A stretch of 64,000 bases of DNA from Melghiribacillus thermohalophilus (GCF_004342905.1 NZ_SMAN01000001.1:89437-153436), one strand, 5' to 3'; positions 50,205 through 59,113 are shown, numbered from the stretch's first letter. Numbers and translations are program-made. The notes: generated by a model not told the origin, from the letters alone.

Positions 50205-52057
50205 ATTTTCACATCCAATCCATGTTCCGGCCGTTCACGTATTCCAGATCCATCAAAGTGTTCAGCTTTCGGCTGATCCTCATGGAGAGGTTTTACCAGA
50301 ATGGACGACAATTGATAGTCTTGATGGCCTAAACCTGTTTTCAATGATTCTTTAAAATGGTCAACCATTGGTTTAAGGAGATTCGGCTGGGAATGATAAA
50401 TCGAAATTCGCACAATTTTATTCTGTATATTCATATCAACCACGGTTTCATCCAGATGAGGCATGGAGAGATAAAACATCACCCGGCAAAAGTCTGATTC
50501 CAGGTTCCCGTTTCTGTCTTTTTTCCCTTCAAAATCGACAAACACATCTTGATCGATTCCAAACATATGCCCGGGGATTTGCAGACTGAACTGACGATAG
50601 GGCTCTGTCTGATCTTGAAGAGTTGAGAGCATGAGGCCATTGAGCACCTGGAGCATTTTATTGGATTGTGATTTTGCCAATGAGTTCTGATCCTGATCTA
50701 TCACAGCACTTAACAGTTTTGGTATTGATGGGTACTCATCCATTTCGTACCCTGGTTTAATCAGGTACATAAACCCTTTAAGCCTGGATAAAAAGATGTT
50801 CTGATCAGTTTCCTCTCCACTTGCAGCATGAATCCACTGCCAGAACTTCAGAATATGCTTATCCTTCTGACTGAGGGAATGATCCATGAGTTTCTTGATT
50901 TCGCCGTCCAGACGCGCTAGAATATCAAAAACCTGCTTTTGATCGAGATGTTCTGTTTTCCTCTGCAGCCGGAACAGACTTTGTCTTGGCTCCATGGGCA
51001 AATGTTTGAAAACTGATTGAAAACTTTCATCCGACACAAGGCGTGCGATGCCCTGCAGATAAGTATCGGGTGTTCTCTGAATGGAGCGGATTATGTGCAA
51101 GACTTTATTCAGATCAATCTGGCTTAAGTCCTGGTAACGATACATTTGCTCAAGGGCACTGTTTAGGCGGCTGACAGAGAAATAGGAAAAAGGCAGTTGT
51201 TCCTGTTTAAAAGAAGCGGTTAACAGCTTATGACCGTTCAGTTTTCCTGAAGAAGTCATCAGACCCTGACCCTTTGCCCAGTTCAACCACGTTTTCTGCC
51301 AGGATGAATATGTCATTTGTTTCGAAACAACACCTGCTTTTTGTAAAAAAGAAAAGGTCGTTTCTTTTCCCTCAACACTTTCCATAAGCAGCTGACCAGC
51401 CCACAGGCTGGAAAGGGAAATCCGGTTTTCCTTATTCAGGGAAGACAATCGTCTGTATAGCTGAATCCCTTCTTTGGTTGCTGGTTTCATCTCTCTTAAC
51501 TGCTTCATGAGTCCTTCAGTCAGTGCCGTCAGCGTCTCTGGCATATACAATCTGGCAAAGAGGGACTGAAATATCTTTTCCTGTATCGGCATTTTTCGTT
51601 TGAACATTTCTAGTAATACCGATGTGACTTGATCCGGGGAGTTCCCCTGATTAAAAAGCAGAAATGCCCGCTGTAATTGGTCTTTTTGAAAGGGGATATT
51701 CTCCTTTAAAAGCAGCCCTAAAAATTGTTTTTGATCTTTACCTGCTTTCAATCCGAGTTTTTCTAGTATAAGAGAAATTTGATCTGTATCACGTTGCAAG
51801 GCTGTCTCGCCTATCACTTGTAACCGAATGAACGGATGAACATCTTTAACCTGAAACATATAGCGCTGATTCGCCTGCAACGGTTTCTCCAGATGAGCGA
51901 TCAACTTTTTACCCCCAAGCTGGACCATGGCTTTATTTTCTGGATAAAAGCGGATGATTGTTCCGGTTACAAATTGTCCTTTACGCAATACAAATGGAGG
52001 AGTATTTCCGCGGTTGATGCGCAGAGATTGAATCAGTTTTGGAACCTGTGGCTGCAT
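50201..52057 (-). CDS. FliK-like protein YlqG
   Basis: Large protein (618 residues) in the position of B. subtilis YlqG (about 530 residues). The N-terminus (residues 20-75) looks like a small beta domain (GTIIRFYPENKAMVQLGGK), the middle is helical and Gln/Lys-rich, and the C-terminal 100 residues resemble the FliK hook-length domain (DMNIQNKIVRISIYHSQPNL, then MVDHFKESLKTGLG). The ATG at 52057 has GGGGGG nine bases upstream. It overlaps flhB2 by four bases. The FliK resemblance is my reading of the pattern, not a search result. Confidence 0.8.
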   Translation of the reverse strand: MQPQVPKLIQSLRINRGNTPPFVLRKGQFVTGTIIRFYPENKAMVQLGGKKLIAHLEKPLQANQRYMFQVKDVHPFIRLQVIGETALQRDTDQISLILEKLGLKAGKDQKQFLGLLLKENIPFQKDQLQRAFLLFNQGNSPDQVTSVLLEMFKRKMPIQEKIFQSLFARLYMPETLTALTEGLMKQLREMKPATKEGIQLYRRLSSLNKENRISLSSLWAGQLLMESVEGKETTFSFLQKAGVVSKQMTYSSWQKTWLNWAKGQGLMTSSGKLNGHKLLTASFKQEQLPFSYFSVSRLNSALEQMYRYQDLSQIDLNKVLHIIRSIQRTPDTYLQGIARLVSDESFQSVFKHLPMEPRQSLFRLQRKTEHLDQKQVFDILARLDGEIKKLMDHSLSQKDKHILKFWQWIHAASGEETDQNIFLSRLKGFMYLIKPGYEMDEYPSIPKLLSAVIDQDQNSLAKSQSNKMLQVLNGLMLSTLQDQTEPYRQFSLQIPGHMFGIDQDVFVDFEGKKDRNGNLESDFCRVMFYLSMPHLDETVVDMNIQNKIVRISIYHSQPNLLKPMVDHFKESLKTGLGHQDYQLSSILVKPLHEDQPKAEHFDGSGIRERPEHGLDVKI

Positions 52058-52082
52058 GTAATATCCCCCCTTCAAGTGATCG

Positions 52083-52856
52083 TTACTTTACATAATCTTT
52101 AACTGGAGCAAATGTTAAACGGTGATAGGGGCTTGGCCCAAGCTGTTTTAGTGCCTTTAGGTGCTGTGGCGTCCCATATCCCGCATTAGAGGAAAATCCA
52201 TAATCAGGATATTCCTGGTGGATTTTTTTCATCAAGCGATCTCTAGTGACTTTGGCCAGTATGCTTGCTGCAGCGATGGATATGCTGAGCTGATCTCCTT
52301 TTGTTAACGATGTCTGTGGAATGGGGAAATCTTTCAGTTCCACTGCATCAATGAGGAGATAATCAGGTGTGGATGACAGTTCGGTCACTGCTTTTTTCAT
52401 AGCCAGTTTTGTAGCCTGGTAAATATTGATTCTGTCTATGGTTTGATTATCAACAATTCCAGTTCCGTATGTAATGGCTTCTTTTCGAATGATTTCAAAA
52501 AATTCATTCCGCTGACTTTCCGATAATTTTTTTGAGTCATTCAATCCTTCAAGATAAAAGTCTTTCGGCAGAATACAGGCACAGGCAACAACCGGGCCGG
52601 CGAGCGGACCGCGTCCTACTTCGTCAATGCCGGCAACAAAACACTTTCCCTTCTTATAAAGAGACTTTTCATAGACACGCATTTGCTCAAATTGTTTTTG
52701 CAGCTGTCTTTTCTTTTCCTGCTTTTTTTGATAGGACTGAATGAGTGTTTGAACACCTTTCCGTTCATCTTTAACAAATTGTTGCCACTCTTCATTTGTG
52801 AAGGAACCGGTCTGAAGCTGATTTTGAATTTCTTTTATTGTTTTCTGGTATGTCAT
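52083..52856 (-). CDS. rnhB: Ribonuclease HII
   Basis: Removes RNA from RNA-DNA hybrids and single ribonucleotides from DNA. The 257-residue protein has the long N-terminal extension of the Bacillus enzyme (residues 1-70, basic and Gln-rich), then GIDEVGRGPLAGPVV with Asp78 and Glu79, Asp170 in LLIDAVELKD, and SILAKVTRDRLM. The ATG has GGAGGAAAA upstream. Confidence 0.97.
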   Translation of the reverse strand: MTYQKTIKEIQNQLQTGSFTNEEWQQFVKDERKGVQTLIQSYQKKQEKKRQLQKQFEQMRVYEKSLYKKGKCFVAGIDEVGRGPLAGPVVACACILPKDFYLEGLNDSKKLSESQRNEFFEIIRKEAITYGTGIVDNQTIDRINIYQATKLAMKKAVTELSSTPDYLLIDAVELKDFPIPQTSLTKGDQLSISIAAASILAKVTRDRLMKKIHQEYPDYGFSSNAGYGTPQHLKALKQLGPSPYHRLTFAPVKDYVK

Positions 52857-52899
52857 TTGTTTTCCTCCGCTTATTCTAAATATCGGTCTCGCAAGAAAA

Positions 52900-52933
52900 A
52901 ATTAAAGGCATCCATCTGTTCGATGCATGCCTG
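52900..52933 (-). terminator. Terminator-like hairpin after rbgA
   Basis: The minus strand reads AGGCAT-x-CATC / GATG-x-ATGCCT with one mismatch and a five-base loop, followed by TTTAATTTTTT. It lies directly past the rbgA stop and before rnhB. Confidence 0.6.
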
Positions 52934-52934
52934 G

Positions 52935-53783
52935 TTAGTCGTCCGGACGATCCAGCGTCACTCTGCCTAATTTTCCTGTTCTCAGGTCACGGAGAATCAC
53001 ATCGGATGTTTGATCGTAATCAACAGCTCCTCCGCCCGACAGACATCCTCGTTTGTGGCCAATCACATCAAACCAGGAAACATAATCGGGATTATCTAAA
53101 TCAATGTCATAACGCTCTTCAAGGCGCTCTGGATAATGTTCTTTGAGATATTTTAGGACAAAAAGAGCAACATCGTCAATAGGCAATAATTGGTCTTTAA
53201 TGGTGCCAATTGCAGCTAATTTATAGCCCACCAGCTCATCTTCAAACTTTGGCCATAATATTCCCGGTGTATCCAGTAACTCAAAATCCTTTTTTAACTT
53301 AATCCATTGCTGGGCAGTAGTAACACCGGGACGATCACCGGTTCTGGCAATTTTCTTCTTCACAAGCTGATTGATTAACGTAGACTTTCCGACGTTAGGT
53401 ATTCCTAGTATCATGGCTCGAATTGGACGCGGACGGACTCCTTTTTTCTTCAGCCGTTCCAGTTTTCTTTCTCCAAGTTTTCTGGCTTCCTTAAGGACCG
53501 TCTGAACATCGGCTGGATCGTTCACATTTACGGCAATTGCAGGGATCTCCTGCTTTTGATAATATTCAAGCCACTCGCCTGTCATGCGCTCATCAGCAAG
53601 ATCTTTTTTCATGAATAGAATCAATTTATCTTTCTGCCCCAGGGTCTCCTGCAGCATAGGATTCTTTGAGGAAATGGGCACCCTGGCATCCACGAGTTCC
53701 ATTACAAAATCAACAAGTTTTAGTTTTTCCTGCACCTGGCGTTTTGCTTTTGCCATATGGCCTGGAAACCATTGGATTGTCAA
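52935..53783 (-). CDS. rbgA: 50S assembly GTPase RbgA (YlqF)
   Basis: Circularly permuted GTPase needed for late 50S subunit maturation. The 282-residue product starts at TTG 53783 (GGTGA six bases upstream) and begins MTIQWFPGHMAKAKRQV, as in B. subtilis. In permuted order the G4 position is at residues 58-61, G1 GIPNVGKS at 127-134, G2 near T155 and G3 DTPG at 171-174, followed by the C-terminal ANTAR-like RNA-binding domain. The G4 motif reads MKKD where N/TKxD is expected. It lies between lepB and rnhB. Confidence 0.96.
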   Translation of the reverse strand: MTIQWFPGHMAKAKRQVQEKLKLVDFVMELVDARVPISSKNPMLQETLGQKDKLILFMKKDLADERMTGEWLEYYQKQEIPAIAVNVNDPADVQTVLKEARKLGERKLERLKKKGVRPRPIRAMILGIPNVGKSTLINQLVKKKIARTGDRPGVTTAQQWIKLKKDFELLDTPGILWPKFEDELVGYKLAAIGTIKDQLLPIDDVALFVLKYLKEHYPERLEERYDIDLDNPDYVSWFDVIGHKRGCLSGGGAVDYDQTSDVILRDLRTGKLGRVTLDRPDD

Positions 53784-53796
53784 GATTCATCACCTA

Positions 53797-54327
53797 CTAA
53801 TATGGGATATAGCGAATGCGGTTCAGCGGCCAGTATATCAATTTGGCTTCCCCGACAATCTGCTCAAAGGAAACTAGCCCGATGTTCCGGCTGTCCGTTG
53901 AGTTTGTCCGATTATCCCCGAGGACCAGCACATGGTCTTCTGGAATCCTGCTGTAGTTCCCGCTGATATCCTCGAGGGAAAAATCATAGGTTACCTCGTG
54001 ATTAAACGGTTCCTCAACAGGTTTACCGTTGACGTAGAGTACATTATCGCGAAATGCGATATGTTCCCCGGGTAAACCGATCACCCGTTTTATGTAATCC
54101 CTGTCTCTGGTTGCATGAAACACAATAATATCAAACCGTTCGGGTTTTCCAAGCTGGTAGCTTAATTTATTGACAAGCAATTGATCCCCATCGAGTAAAT
54201 TAGGAAGCATCGAAGGACCTTCTACAACGATCGGAGTCAAAACAAAAGTTCGAATTAATACGGCAAACACAAACGCCATAATGATGGCTTTAATCCAGTC
54301 CACCCATTCACGTTTACTAGAGGTCAT
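53797..54327 (-). CDS. lepB: Type I signal peptidase
   Basis: Membrane-anchored protease that removes signal peptides from exported proteins. The 176-residue product has one N-terminal membrane helix (about residues 12-30), the nucleophile Ser39 in VEGPSMLP, the general base Lys80 in DYIKRVIGLPG, and the box E segment VLGDNRTNSTDSR. The ATG has GGAGGGGA upstream. Placement between rplS and rbgA is common in Bacillaceae, although B. subtilis has no sip gene here. Confidence 0.95.
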   Translation of the reverse strand: MTSSKREWVDWIKAIIMAFVFAVLIRTFVLTPIVVEGPSMLPNLLDGDQLLVNKLSYQLGKPERFDIIVFHATRDRDYIKRVIGLPGEHIAFRDNVLYVNGKPVEEPFNHEVTYDFSLEDISGNYSRIPEDHVLVLGDNRTNSTDSRNIGLVSFEQIVGEAKLIYWPLNRIRYIPY

Positions 54328-54385
54328 ACATTCCCCTCCGAGTCATATGGATCATTATGCGGGGTGCAGTGACACACCCGGGTTA

Positions 54386-54417
54386 GAAAAAAGGAGCTTG
54401 ACACAGCAAGCTCCTCT
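54386..54417 (-). terminator. Terminator after rplS
   Basis: A 9-bp stem (AGGAGCTTG with CAAGCTCCT, positions 54392-54400 and 54407-54415) with a six-base loop is followed by a TTTTTT run on the minus strand. It lies 16 bases past the rplS stop. Confidence 0.85.
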
Positions 54418-54432
54418 CCAGGGTATAAAACA

Positions 54433-54777
54433 TTACAAAATTTCTTTAATGCGTGCAGCTTTACCACGAAGATTGCGCAGGTAATAAAGTTTCGCACGGC
54501 GTACTTTACCACGACGGGTAACCTCGATTTTATCGATTCTCGGAGAGTGTACCGGGAACGTACGTTCAACTCCTACGCCGTAAGAAATTTTGCGAACGGT
54601 AAAAGTTTCGCTGATCCCGCCTCCGCGGCGCTTAATCACAACACCTTCAAAAACCTGAATCCGTTCACGGTTGCCTTCTACAACTTTAACGTGAACTTTC
54701 ACCGTATCGCCGGGACGGAATTCTGGAAGATCATCACGTAATTGATCCTTTGTAATTTCATCGATTAATTTTTGCAT
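54433..54777 (-). CDS. rplS: 50S ribosomal protein L19
   Basis: Large-subunit protein at the 30S-50S interface. The 114-residue product covers the whole family, with [21 protein letters not shown], the signature [17 protein letters not shown] and [20 protein letters not shown]. The ATG has AAGGAG. A promoter and an L19-type leader lie upstream and a terminator follows, so it can be expressed apart from trmD. Confidence 0.98.
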   Translation of the reverse strand: MQKLIDEITKDQLRDDLPEFRPGDTVKVHVKVVEGNRERIQVFEGVVIKRRGGGISETFTVRKISYGVGVERTFPVHSPRIDKIEVTRRGKVRRAKLYYLRNLRGKAARIKEIL

Positions 54778-54870
54778 TTCCGTTCACTCCTTCCAAACCA
54801 ATGTTCATGCCAGATCTTAAGAGCAGCGGAACATCGTTTATTCACTTAAGCCTACACTTAAGCACAACAG
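54778..54870 (-). ncRNA. L19 leader (autoregulatory leader of rplS)
   Basis: The 5' leader between the promoter and rplS has a long-range pair ATGTTC/GAACAT (plus 54829-54834 with 54801-54806), the segment GATGTTCCGCTG and repeated CTTAAG blocks. These resemble the L19 leader class described for Bacillus, which binds L19 and represses rplS. I recall the motif rather than having searched for it. Confidence 0.55.
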
Positions 54871-54872
54871 TT

Positions 54873-54901
54873 AATATACCATATTGGCAACGGTGTTGCA
54901 A
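54873..54901 (-). promoter_or_regulatory. Sigma-A promoter of rplS with extended -10
   Basis: The minus strand has TTGCAA (54896-54901), a 17-base spacer and TATATT (54873-54878), with TGG directly before the -10 forming an extended -10 element. It begins just past the trmD stop. Confidence 0.65.
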
Positions 54902-54905
54902 TAGT

Positions 54906-55640
54906 TCATTGATCCTCCTGCCATTTTTTCAGCCATTCCTTTTCATCTTCAGATAATTCCAGGCCTTCCAGCAAATCCGGCCGTCTTTCCAGGGTACGTT
55001 TGAATGACTCTTTCCGCCGCCATTCTTCAATTTTTTGATGATTACCCGAGAGTAGAACATCCGGCACTTTAAGACCGCGAAACTCTGCGGGTCGCGTATA
55101 GTGAGGGTGTTCCAGCAAACCGGTCGAAAATGAATCAGACCTTGCCGACTCCTGATTTCCAAGCACTCCCGGCAACAGGCGAACCACACTATCAATCACA
55201 ACCATTGCAGCAAGTTCACCGCCTGTCAGCACATAATCGCCAATCGATATCTCATCGGTTACCAGGTGGGTGCGGATTCGCTCATCATAACCTTCATAGT
55301 GTCCACAGATCAAGATTAAATGGTCTTCCTGGGCCAGTTGTTCCGCCTTTTTCTGGGTATACGTTTCCCCCTGGGGACACATCAATATAATTCTGGGGTT
55401 CGTATCATGTTTTTGTTTGATCTGCTCGACTGCATCAAAAATCGGCTGTGGAGACAGCACCATTCCGGCTCCGCCTCCATATGGATAATCATCCACTTTA
55501 TGATGCCTATTTGTGGTATAATCCCTGAAATTAACGGTGTTATATTGAAAGGCACCAGTCTCCTGAGCCCGCTTTAAAATGGATGACTGAAAAACCCCTT
55601 CAAACATTTCCGGAAACAAAGTGAGAATATCCACTTGCAT
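54906..55640 (-). CDS. trmD: tRNA (guanine-N1-)-methyltransferase TrmD
   Basis: Methylates G37 of tRNA with S-adenosylmethionine; prevents frameshifting. The 244-residue protein has the trefoil-knot SAM site ([13 protein letters not shown], then [19 protein letters not shown]), the [10 protein letters not shown] loop and a C-terminal helical domain. It follows rimM after one base; the order rpsP-(khpA)-rimM-trmD-rplS is classic. Confidence 0.98.
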   Translation of the reverse strand: MQVDILTLFPEMFEGVFQSSILKRAQETGAFQYNTVNFRDYTTNRHHKVDDYPYGGGAGMVLSPQPIFDAVEQIKQKHDTNPRIILMCPQGETYTQKKAEQLAQEDHLILICGHYEGYDERIRTHLVTDEISIGDYVLTGGELAAMVVIDSVVRLLPGVLGNQESARSDSFSTGLLEHPHYTRPAEFRGLKVPDVLLSGNHQKIEEWRRKESFKRTLERRPDLLEGLELSEDEKEWLKKWQEDQ

Positions 55641-55641
55641 A

Positions 55642-56160
55642 TTAATCCAACAGTCCTTCCATCGGTTCGATGATCACTTTTTTTTCCTGGAGACTGACTT
55701 TTTTCACCACATCATCGATATAAGGGATTAGTGCATCCTTTTTCCCTTTTCTCTGCACCACCCATACATCATTGGCTCCTGGCGACAATATCTCTTTAAT
55801 GGTTCCTACTTCTTCGCCGGATTGTGTCATCACGTTCAGCCCGATAATTTGATGATAATAGTATTCTCCTTCTTCTAGAGGGGTGAGCTGATCTTCTGTT
55901 ATTTTCAGCATTCCGCCTTTTAATTGTTCCACGTCATTGATAGAAGGATACTCTTTGAAGTGAAGTAGGTGAAAATGTTTATGTTTTCTCCAGCCATCAA
56001 TCTCCAGATGAATGATTTGACGTTCATCTTCGGATACCCAGTAAACCTTGCTGCCAGGTGTAAAGCGTTCTTCAAAATCCGTAATTGGAACGACTTTAAC
56101 CTCTCCTTTAATGCCATGGGTATTGACGACTTTTCCTACATTGAACATCTTCTGTTCCAT
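55642..56160 (-). CDS. rimM: 16S rRNA maturation factor RimM
   Basis: Binds S19 and helps assemble the 30S head. The 172-residue product has the N-terminal RimM barrel ([18 protein letters not shown]) and the C-terminal PRC-barrel ([19 protein letters not shown], then [14 protein letters not shown]). The ATG at 56160 has GCAGGTGA five bases upstream; a GTG at 56169 overlaps the site. Confidence 0.97.
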   Translation of the reverse strand: MEQKMFNVGKVVNTHGIKGEVKVVPITDFEERFTPGSKVYWVSEDERQIIHLEIDGWRKHKHFHLLHFKEYPSINDVEQLKGGMLKITEDQLTPLEEGEYYYHQIIGLNVMTQSGEEVGTIKEILSPGANDVWVVQRKGKKDALIPYIDDVVKKVSLQEKKVIIEPMEGLLD

Positions 56161-56172
56161 TGCTATCACCTG

Positions 56173-56559
56173 CTACTCAATACGAATTACAATGCCATCT
56201 TTGATGATGATGGATCGTTCTCCCATCATTTCCTTCCAGTTGTCCCCTTCATGAACCTCGATAATTTCATCGACTTCTCCTTCAGTAATTTCACTTCCGG
56301 GGGGCAGTAAATTGAGCTGTTCTAGTTTATAGTCCAGCCATTTGATCTGATTTTCACGGCGTTCAATTTCTTTTTGGAATCGTTTATGAACCTCTTGCTG
56401 GGAAATCCCTTTTTTGTTCTGCAGTTTGCGCTTTTCAAAATCAAGCTGCCTGCATTCATTTTCTAGCTGTGAGCGCTGCCTGCTAAACTTCTCGCGCATA
56501 AGTTCTTTGCTTTTCTCGGTTAACACCTGTTTTACAGCGGTTTTTCTCACAATTTTCAT
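56173..56559 (-). CDS. ylqD: YlqD-family protein
   Basis: 128-residue conserved Bacillus protein of unknown function, always next to rimM. It begins MKIVRKTAVKQVLTEKSKE, has a long charged coiled coil (about residues 25-80) and a C-terminal beta-rich segment (PPGSEITEGEVDEIIEVHEG, then SIIIKDGIVIRIE). No membrane helix or signal peptide. The ATG at 56559 has GAGGG ten bases before it. A role near the ribosome is suggested only by position. Confidence 0.9.
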   Translation of the reverse strand: MKIVRKTAVKQVLTEKSKELMREKFSRQRSQLENECRQLDFEKRKLQNKKGISQQEVHKRFQKEIERRENQIKWLDYKLEQLNLLPPGSEITEGEVDEIIEVHEGDNWKEMMGERSIIIKDGIVIRIE

Positions 56560-56655
56560 AACAGGGCATCCCTCACTTGCCATTCGAAAATAAAACTCCG
56601 TTACCTTTTATCCCTGGACCCTGACAAAGCATATTACACAAAATTACCCGGCATG

Positions 56656-56692
56656 GCAAAAAAGGGAAAGGTATAACCCCTCTCCCTTTTTA
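56656..56692 (-). terminator. Terminator after khpA
   Basis: A stem AAAAGGGA / TCCCTTTT (56660-56667 and 56683-56690), with extra AGG/CCT pairing inside, is followed by a T run on the minus strand. It overlaps the khpA stop codon and ends the ylxM-ffh-rpsP-khpA unit. Confidence 0.75.
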
Positions 56693-56917
56693 CATAATAT
56701 CCAGGTAAATTTTTTTCTTCATATCTGAGCCAGCAGCATAAACGACTGTGCGAATCGCTCTGGCAATTCGGCCATTTTTTCCGATGACTTTTCCAACGTC
56801 TTCTTCATGTACGGTCAGATGGTAACGAATCTTATAATCGTTCTCTTCTTCTGTGACATTAATATGTTCCGGATGATCAACCAGCGGCCGAACAATGGAT
56901 TCAATTAAGTCTTTCAT
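56690..56917 (-). CDS. khpA: KH-domain RNA-binding protein KhpA (YlqC)
   Basis: Small RNA-binding protein that, with KhpB/EloR, affects cell elongation in Gram-positive bacteria. The 75-residue product is one KH domain with the GxxG loop in VGKVIGKNGRIARAIRTVV. It follows rpsP after 14 bases. Confidence 0.94.
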   Translation of the reverse strand: MKDLIESIVRPLVDHPEHINVTEEENDYKIRYHLTVHEEDVGKVIGKNGRIARAIRTVVYAAGSDMKKKIYLDIM

Positions 56918-56931
56918 CCTATCACACTACT

Positions 56932-57204
56932 TTACTTTTGGTTTTTCATTTCATGGAATTTTTCCATAATGCCCTGTTTTGAGAACAGGTTGCGGACAGT
57001 ATCACTTGGTTTAGCCCCTTTGGCCATCCAATCAAGTGCTTTTTCTTCATCTAATTTTACTTCAGCAGGTTCTGCAACTGGATTGTATGTGCCAATCTGA
57101 TCAATGAAACGTCCATCACGGGGAGAACGTGAATCAGCAACTACCACACGGTAAAACGGTTTTCTCTTTGATCCCATACGTCTAAGACGAATTTTTACTG
57201 CCAT
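56932..57204 (-). CDS. rpsP: 30S ribosomal protein S16
   Basis: Small-subunit assembly protein. The 90-residue product has the family N-terminus [20 protein letters not shown] and the [20 protein letters not shown] segment. The ATG at 57204 has TGGAGGTG six bases upstream. It lies between ffh and khpA. Confidence 0.98.
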   Translation of the reverse strand: MAVKIRLRRMGSKRKPFYRVVVADSRSPRDGRFIDQIGTYNPVAEPAEVKLDEEKALDWMAKGAKPSDTVRNLFSKQGIMEKFHEMKNQK

Positions 57205-57281
57205 GTATAGCACCTCCAAATAATGATTTACACAAGATAAGATTTTAGCAGACATTGTCTAGTCTGTAAAGGTTTTTTCCA

Positions 57282-58622
57282 TTACATGAATGGAAACTTG
57301 AAGCCTTTTCCTTTTCCTTTTTTCATATTGGTCATTTGTTTCATCATTTTTTTCATATCATGAAATTGCTTCAGCAGCCGGTTGACCTGAGATACAGATG
57401 TACCCGATCCCCTGGCAATCCGTTTCTTCCGGCTGCCATTGATGATATCCGGGTTTAAACGTTCTTCCTTTGTCATGGACTGGATGATGGCTTCCACGTG
57501 TTTTAGCTGTTTTTCATCTACCTGAACGTTTTTCAACCCTTTCATCTTATTAGCACCGGGAAGCATACCGATCAGGTCTTCCAGCGGTCCCATGTTGCGG
57601 ACCTGCTCCATCTGTTCAAGGAAATCTTCAAACGTAAAAGACATGGAACGCATTTTTTGTTCCAGTTCCTTTGCCTTCTTTTCGTCAACCTGTTCCTGGG
57701 CCTTCTCAATTAATGTGAGTACATCGCCCATCCCTAATATCCGGGATGCCATTCGTTCCGGATGGAAAGGTTCCAGCTGATCCATTTTTTCACCTGTGGC
57801 AGCAAATTTAATCGGTTTCCCGGTAACGGCTTTAATAGAAAGGGCAGCACCTCCGCGGGTATCCCCATCAAGCTTGGTCAGAATCACACCGGTAATATTA
57901 AGCTGTTCATCAAAGCTTTCAGCAACATTGACCGCGTCCTGTCCGGTCATGGCATCTACCACAAGAAAAACTTCATCGGGATTCACGCTTTCTTCCATCT
58001 GCTTTAATTCATCCATCAAATGTTCATCTACATGCAGCCGTCCGGCTGTATCGATGATGACATAATCGTGATGTTCTTTTTTGGCATGTTCCACGGCCTG
58101 CTTTGCAATGTCTACCGGACTGATCTCTGTACCTAGAGAAAAGACGGATAAATTTAATTGTTTGCCCAGGGTTTGAAGCTGGTTAATGGCAGCCGGGCGA
58201 TAAACGTCAGCCGCAACGAGCAAAGGGTTTCGGTTATATTTTTTTCGCAAAAGATTGGCGAGTTTTCCTGTAGTAGTTGTTTTACCTGCCCCCTGCAAAC
58301 CGGCCATCATAATAATTGTCGGCGTTTTTTTGGCAACAGCTATTTTGCTCTGTTCTCCGCCCATCAGGTCTGTCAATTCTTCCTTAACAACCTTGATGAC
58401 CTGCTGACCGGGTGTCAGGCTTTCCATGACTTCTTGACCAATAGCACGTTCTTTAATTCGCTTAATCAAGTCCTTTACAACTTTAAAGTTTACGTCTGCC
58501 TCAAGGAGCGCGAGGCGGACCTCCCTGGTCATTTCTTTCACATCAGCTTCTGTGACTTTTCCCTTGCCTTTAATTTTTTGAATGGTTTTTTGCAGTCGGT
58601 CGGCTAAACCTTCAAATGCCAT
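57282..58622 (-). CDS. ffh: Signal recognition particle protein Ffh
   Basis: SRP54 homologue that binds signal sequences and SRP RNA and docks with FtsY. The 446-residue protein has the N domain, G1 GLQGAGKTTTTGKLA, VAADVYRPAAINQLQTLG, G3 DTAGRLHVDE, G4 TKLDGDTRGG, and the Met-rich M domain with the RGSGTSVSQVNRLLKQF RNA-binding segment. It ends in a basic Lys/Gly/Phe tail. It follows ylxM after 14 bases. Confidence 0.98.
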   Translation of the reverse strand: MAFEGLADRLQKTIQKIKGKGKVTEADVKEMTREVRLALLEADVNFKVVKDLIKRIKERAIGQEVMESLTPGQQVIKVVKEELTDLMGGEQSKIAVAKKTPTIIMMAGLQGAGKTTTTGKLANLLRKKYNRNPLLVAADVYRPAAINQLQTLGKQLNLSVFSLGTEISPVDIAKQAVEHAKKEHHDYVIIDTAGRLHVDEHLMDELKQMEESVNPDEVFLVVDAMTGQDAVNVAESFDEQLNITGVILTKLDGDTRGGAALSIKAVTGKPIKFAATGEKMDQLEPFHPERMASRILGMGDVLTLIEKAQEQVDEKKAKELEQKMRSMSFTFEDFLEQMEQVRNMGPLEDLIGMLPGANKMKGLKNVQVDEKQLKHVEAIIQSMTKEERLNPDIINGSRKKRIARGSGTSVSQVNRLLKQFHDMKKMMKQMTNMKKGKGKGFKFPFM

Positions 58623-58636
58623 AATAAGCCGTCCTC

Positions 58637-58969
58637 CTAATCCAGGTTCTCGATTTGCTCCATCAAGGACAGCAAATCGGTATCGGTAATTTCCAGTTCT
58701 GCCAGTCGTTCTCTGGCCATTCGAACGAGTTTCTGACGCTTCTGGAATTGATCATATAACCTCAGTTTCTCTTCATATTCCTCAAGCATCGCTTCTGTAC
58801 GTTTAATATTATCATAGACAGCCTGCCTGCTCACACGGAAAGCATCGGAAATCTCCCCTAAAGAGTAATCTTCCAGATAATACAGTTCCATGTAACTTTT
58901 TTGTTTTGGCGTCAACAGCTTTTGATAAAAATCAAATAAATAATTTACCCTGGTGGTTTTTTCAAGCAA
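58637..58969 (-). CDS. ylxM: Putative DNA/RNA-binding protein YlxM
   Basis: Helix-turn-helix protein (UPF0122) always encoded just upstream of ffh; it is thought to modulate the SRP pathway. The 110-residue product has [20 protein letters not shown] and the helix-turn-helix [20 protein letters not shown]. The TTG at 58969 lies about eight bases after AAGGAG and gives [12 protein letters not shown], like B. subtilis; a GTG at 58978 overlaps the SD. Confidence 0.94.
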   Translation of the reverse strand: MLEKTTRVNYLFDFYQKLLTPKQKSYMELYYLEDYSLGEISDAFRVSRQAVYDNIKRTEAMLEEYEEKLRLYDQFQKRQKLVRMARERLAELEITDTDLLSLMEQIENLD

Positions 58970-59011
58970 AGCAAGCACTCCTTGTTAAGGAAATTACCTT
59001 TACAACATTTA

Positions 59012-59040
59012 ATAGTATCGAATGACAACATCAGTGTCAA
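59012..59040 (-). promoter_or_regulatory. Sigma-A promoter of ylxM-ffh-rpsP-khpA
   Basis: The minus strand has TTGACA (59035-59040), a 17-base spacer and TACTAT (59012-59017), about 40 bases before ylxM. It lies just past the ftsY terminator, so this unit is separate from smc-ftsY. Confidence 0.75.
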
Positions 59041-59071
59041 GGCTGGATCTGTCTTTTTGCTTTGTTAAATC

Positions 59072-59109
59072 AGGGAAAAAGCAGCGGAAGTTATTCGTCC
59101 ACTGCTTTT
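59072..59109 (-). terminator. Terminator after ftsY
   Basis: The minus strand folds as AAAAGCAG-T-GGA / TCC-G-CTGCTTTT with a T-G wobble, followed by TTCCC. It lies directly past the ftsY stop. Confidence 0.7.
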
Positions 59110-59113
59110 ACCG

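Noticed and set aside
54841-54870. Repeated GCTTAAGTG blocks as a possible direct repeat or transposon target duplication
   Set aside because: They sit in the structured L19-type leader, where CTTAAG pairing is expected; no mobile element is nearby.
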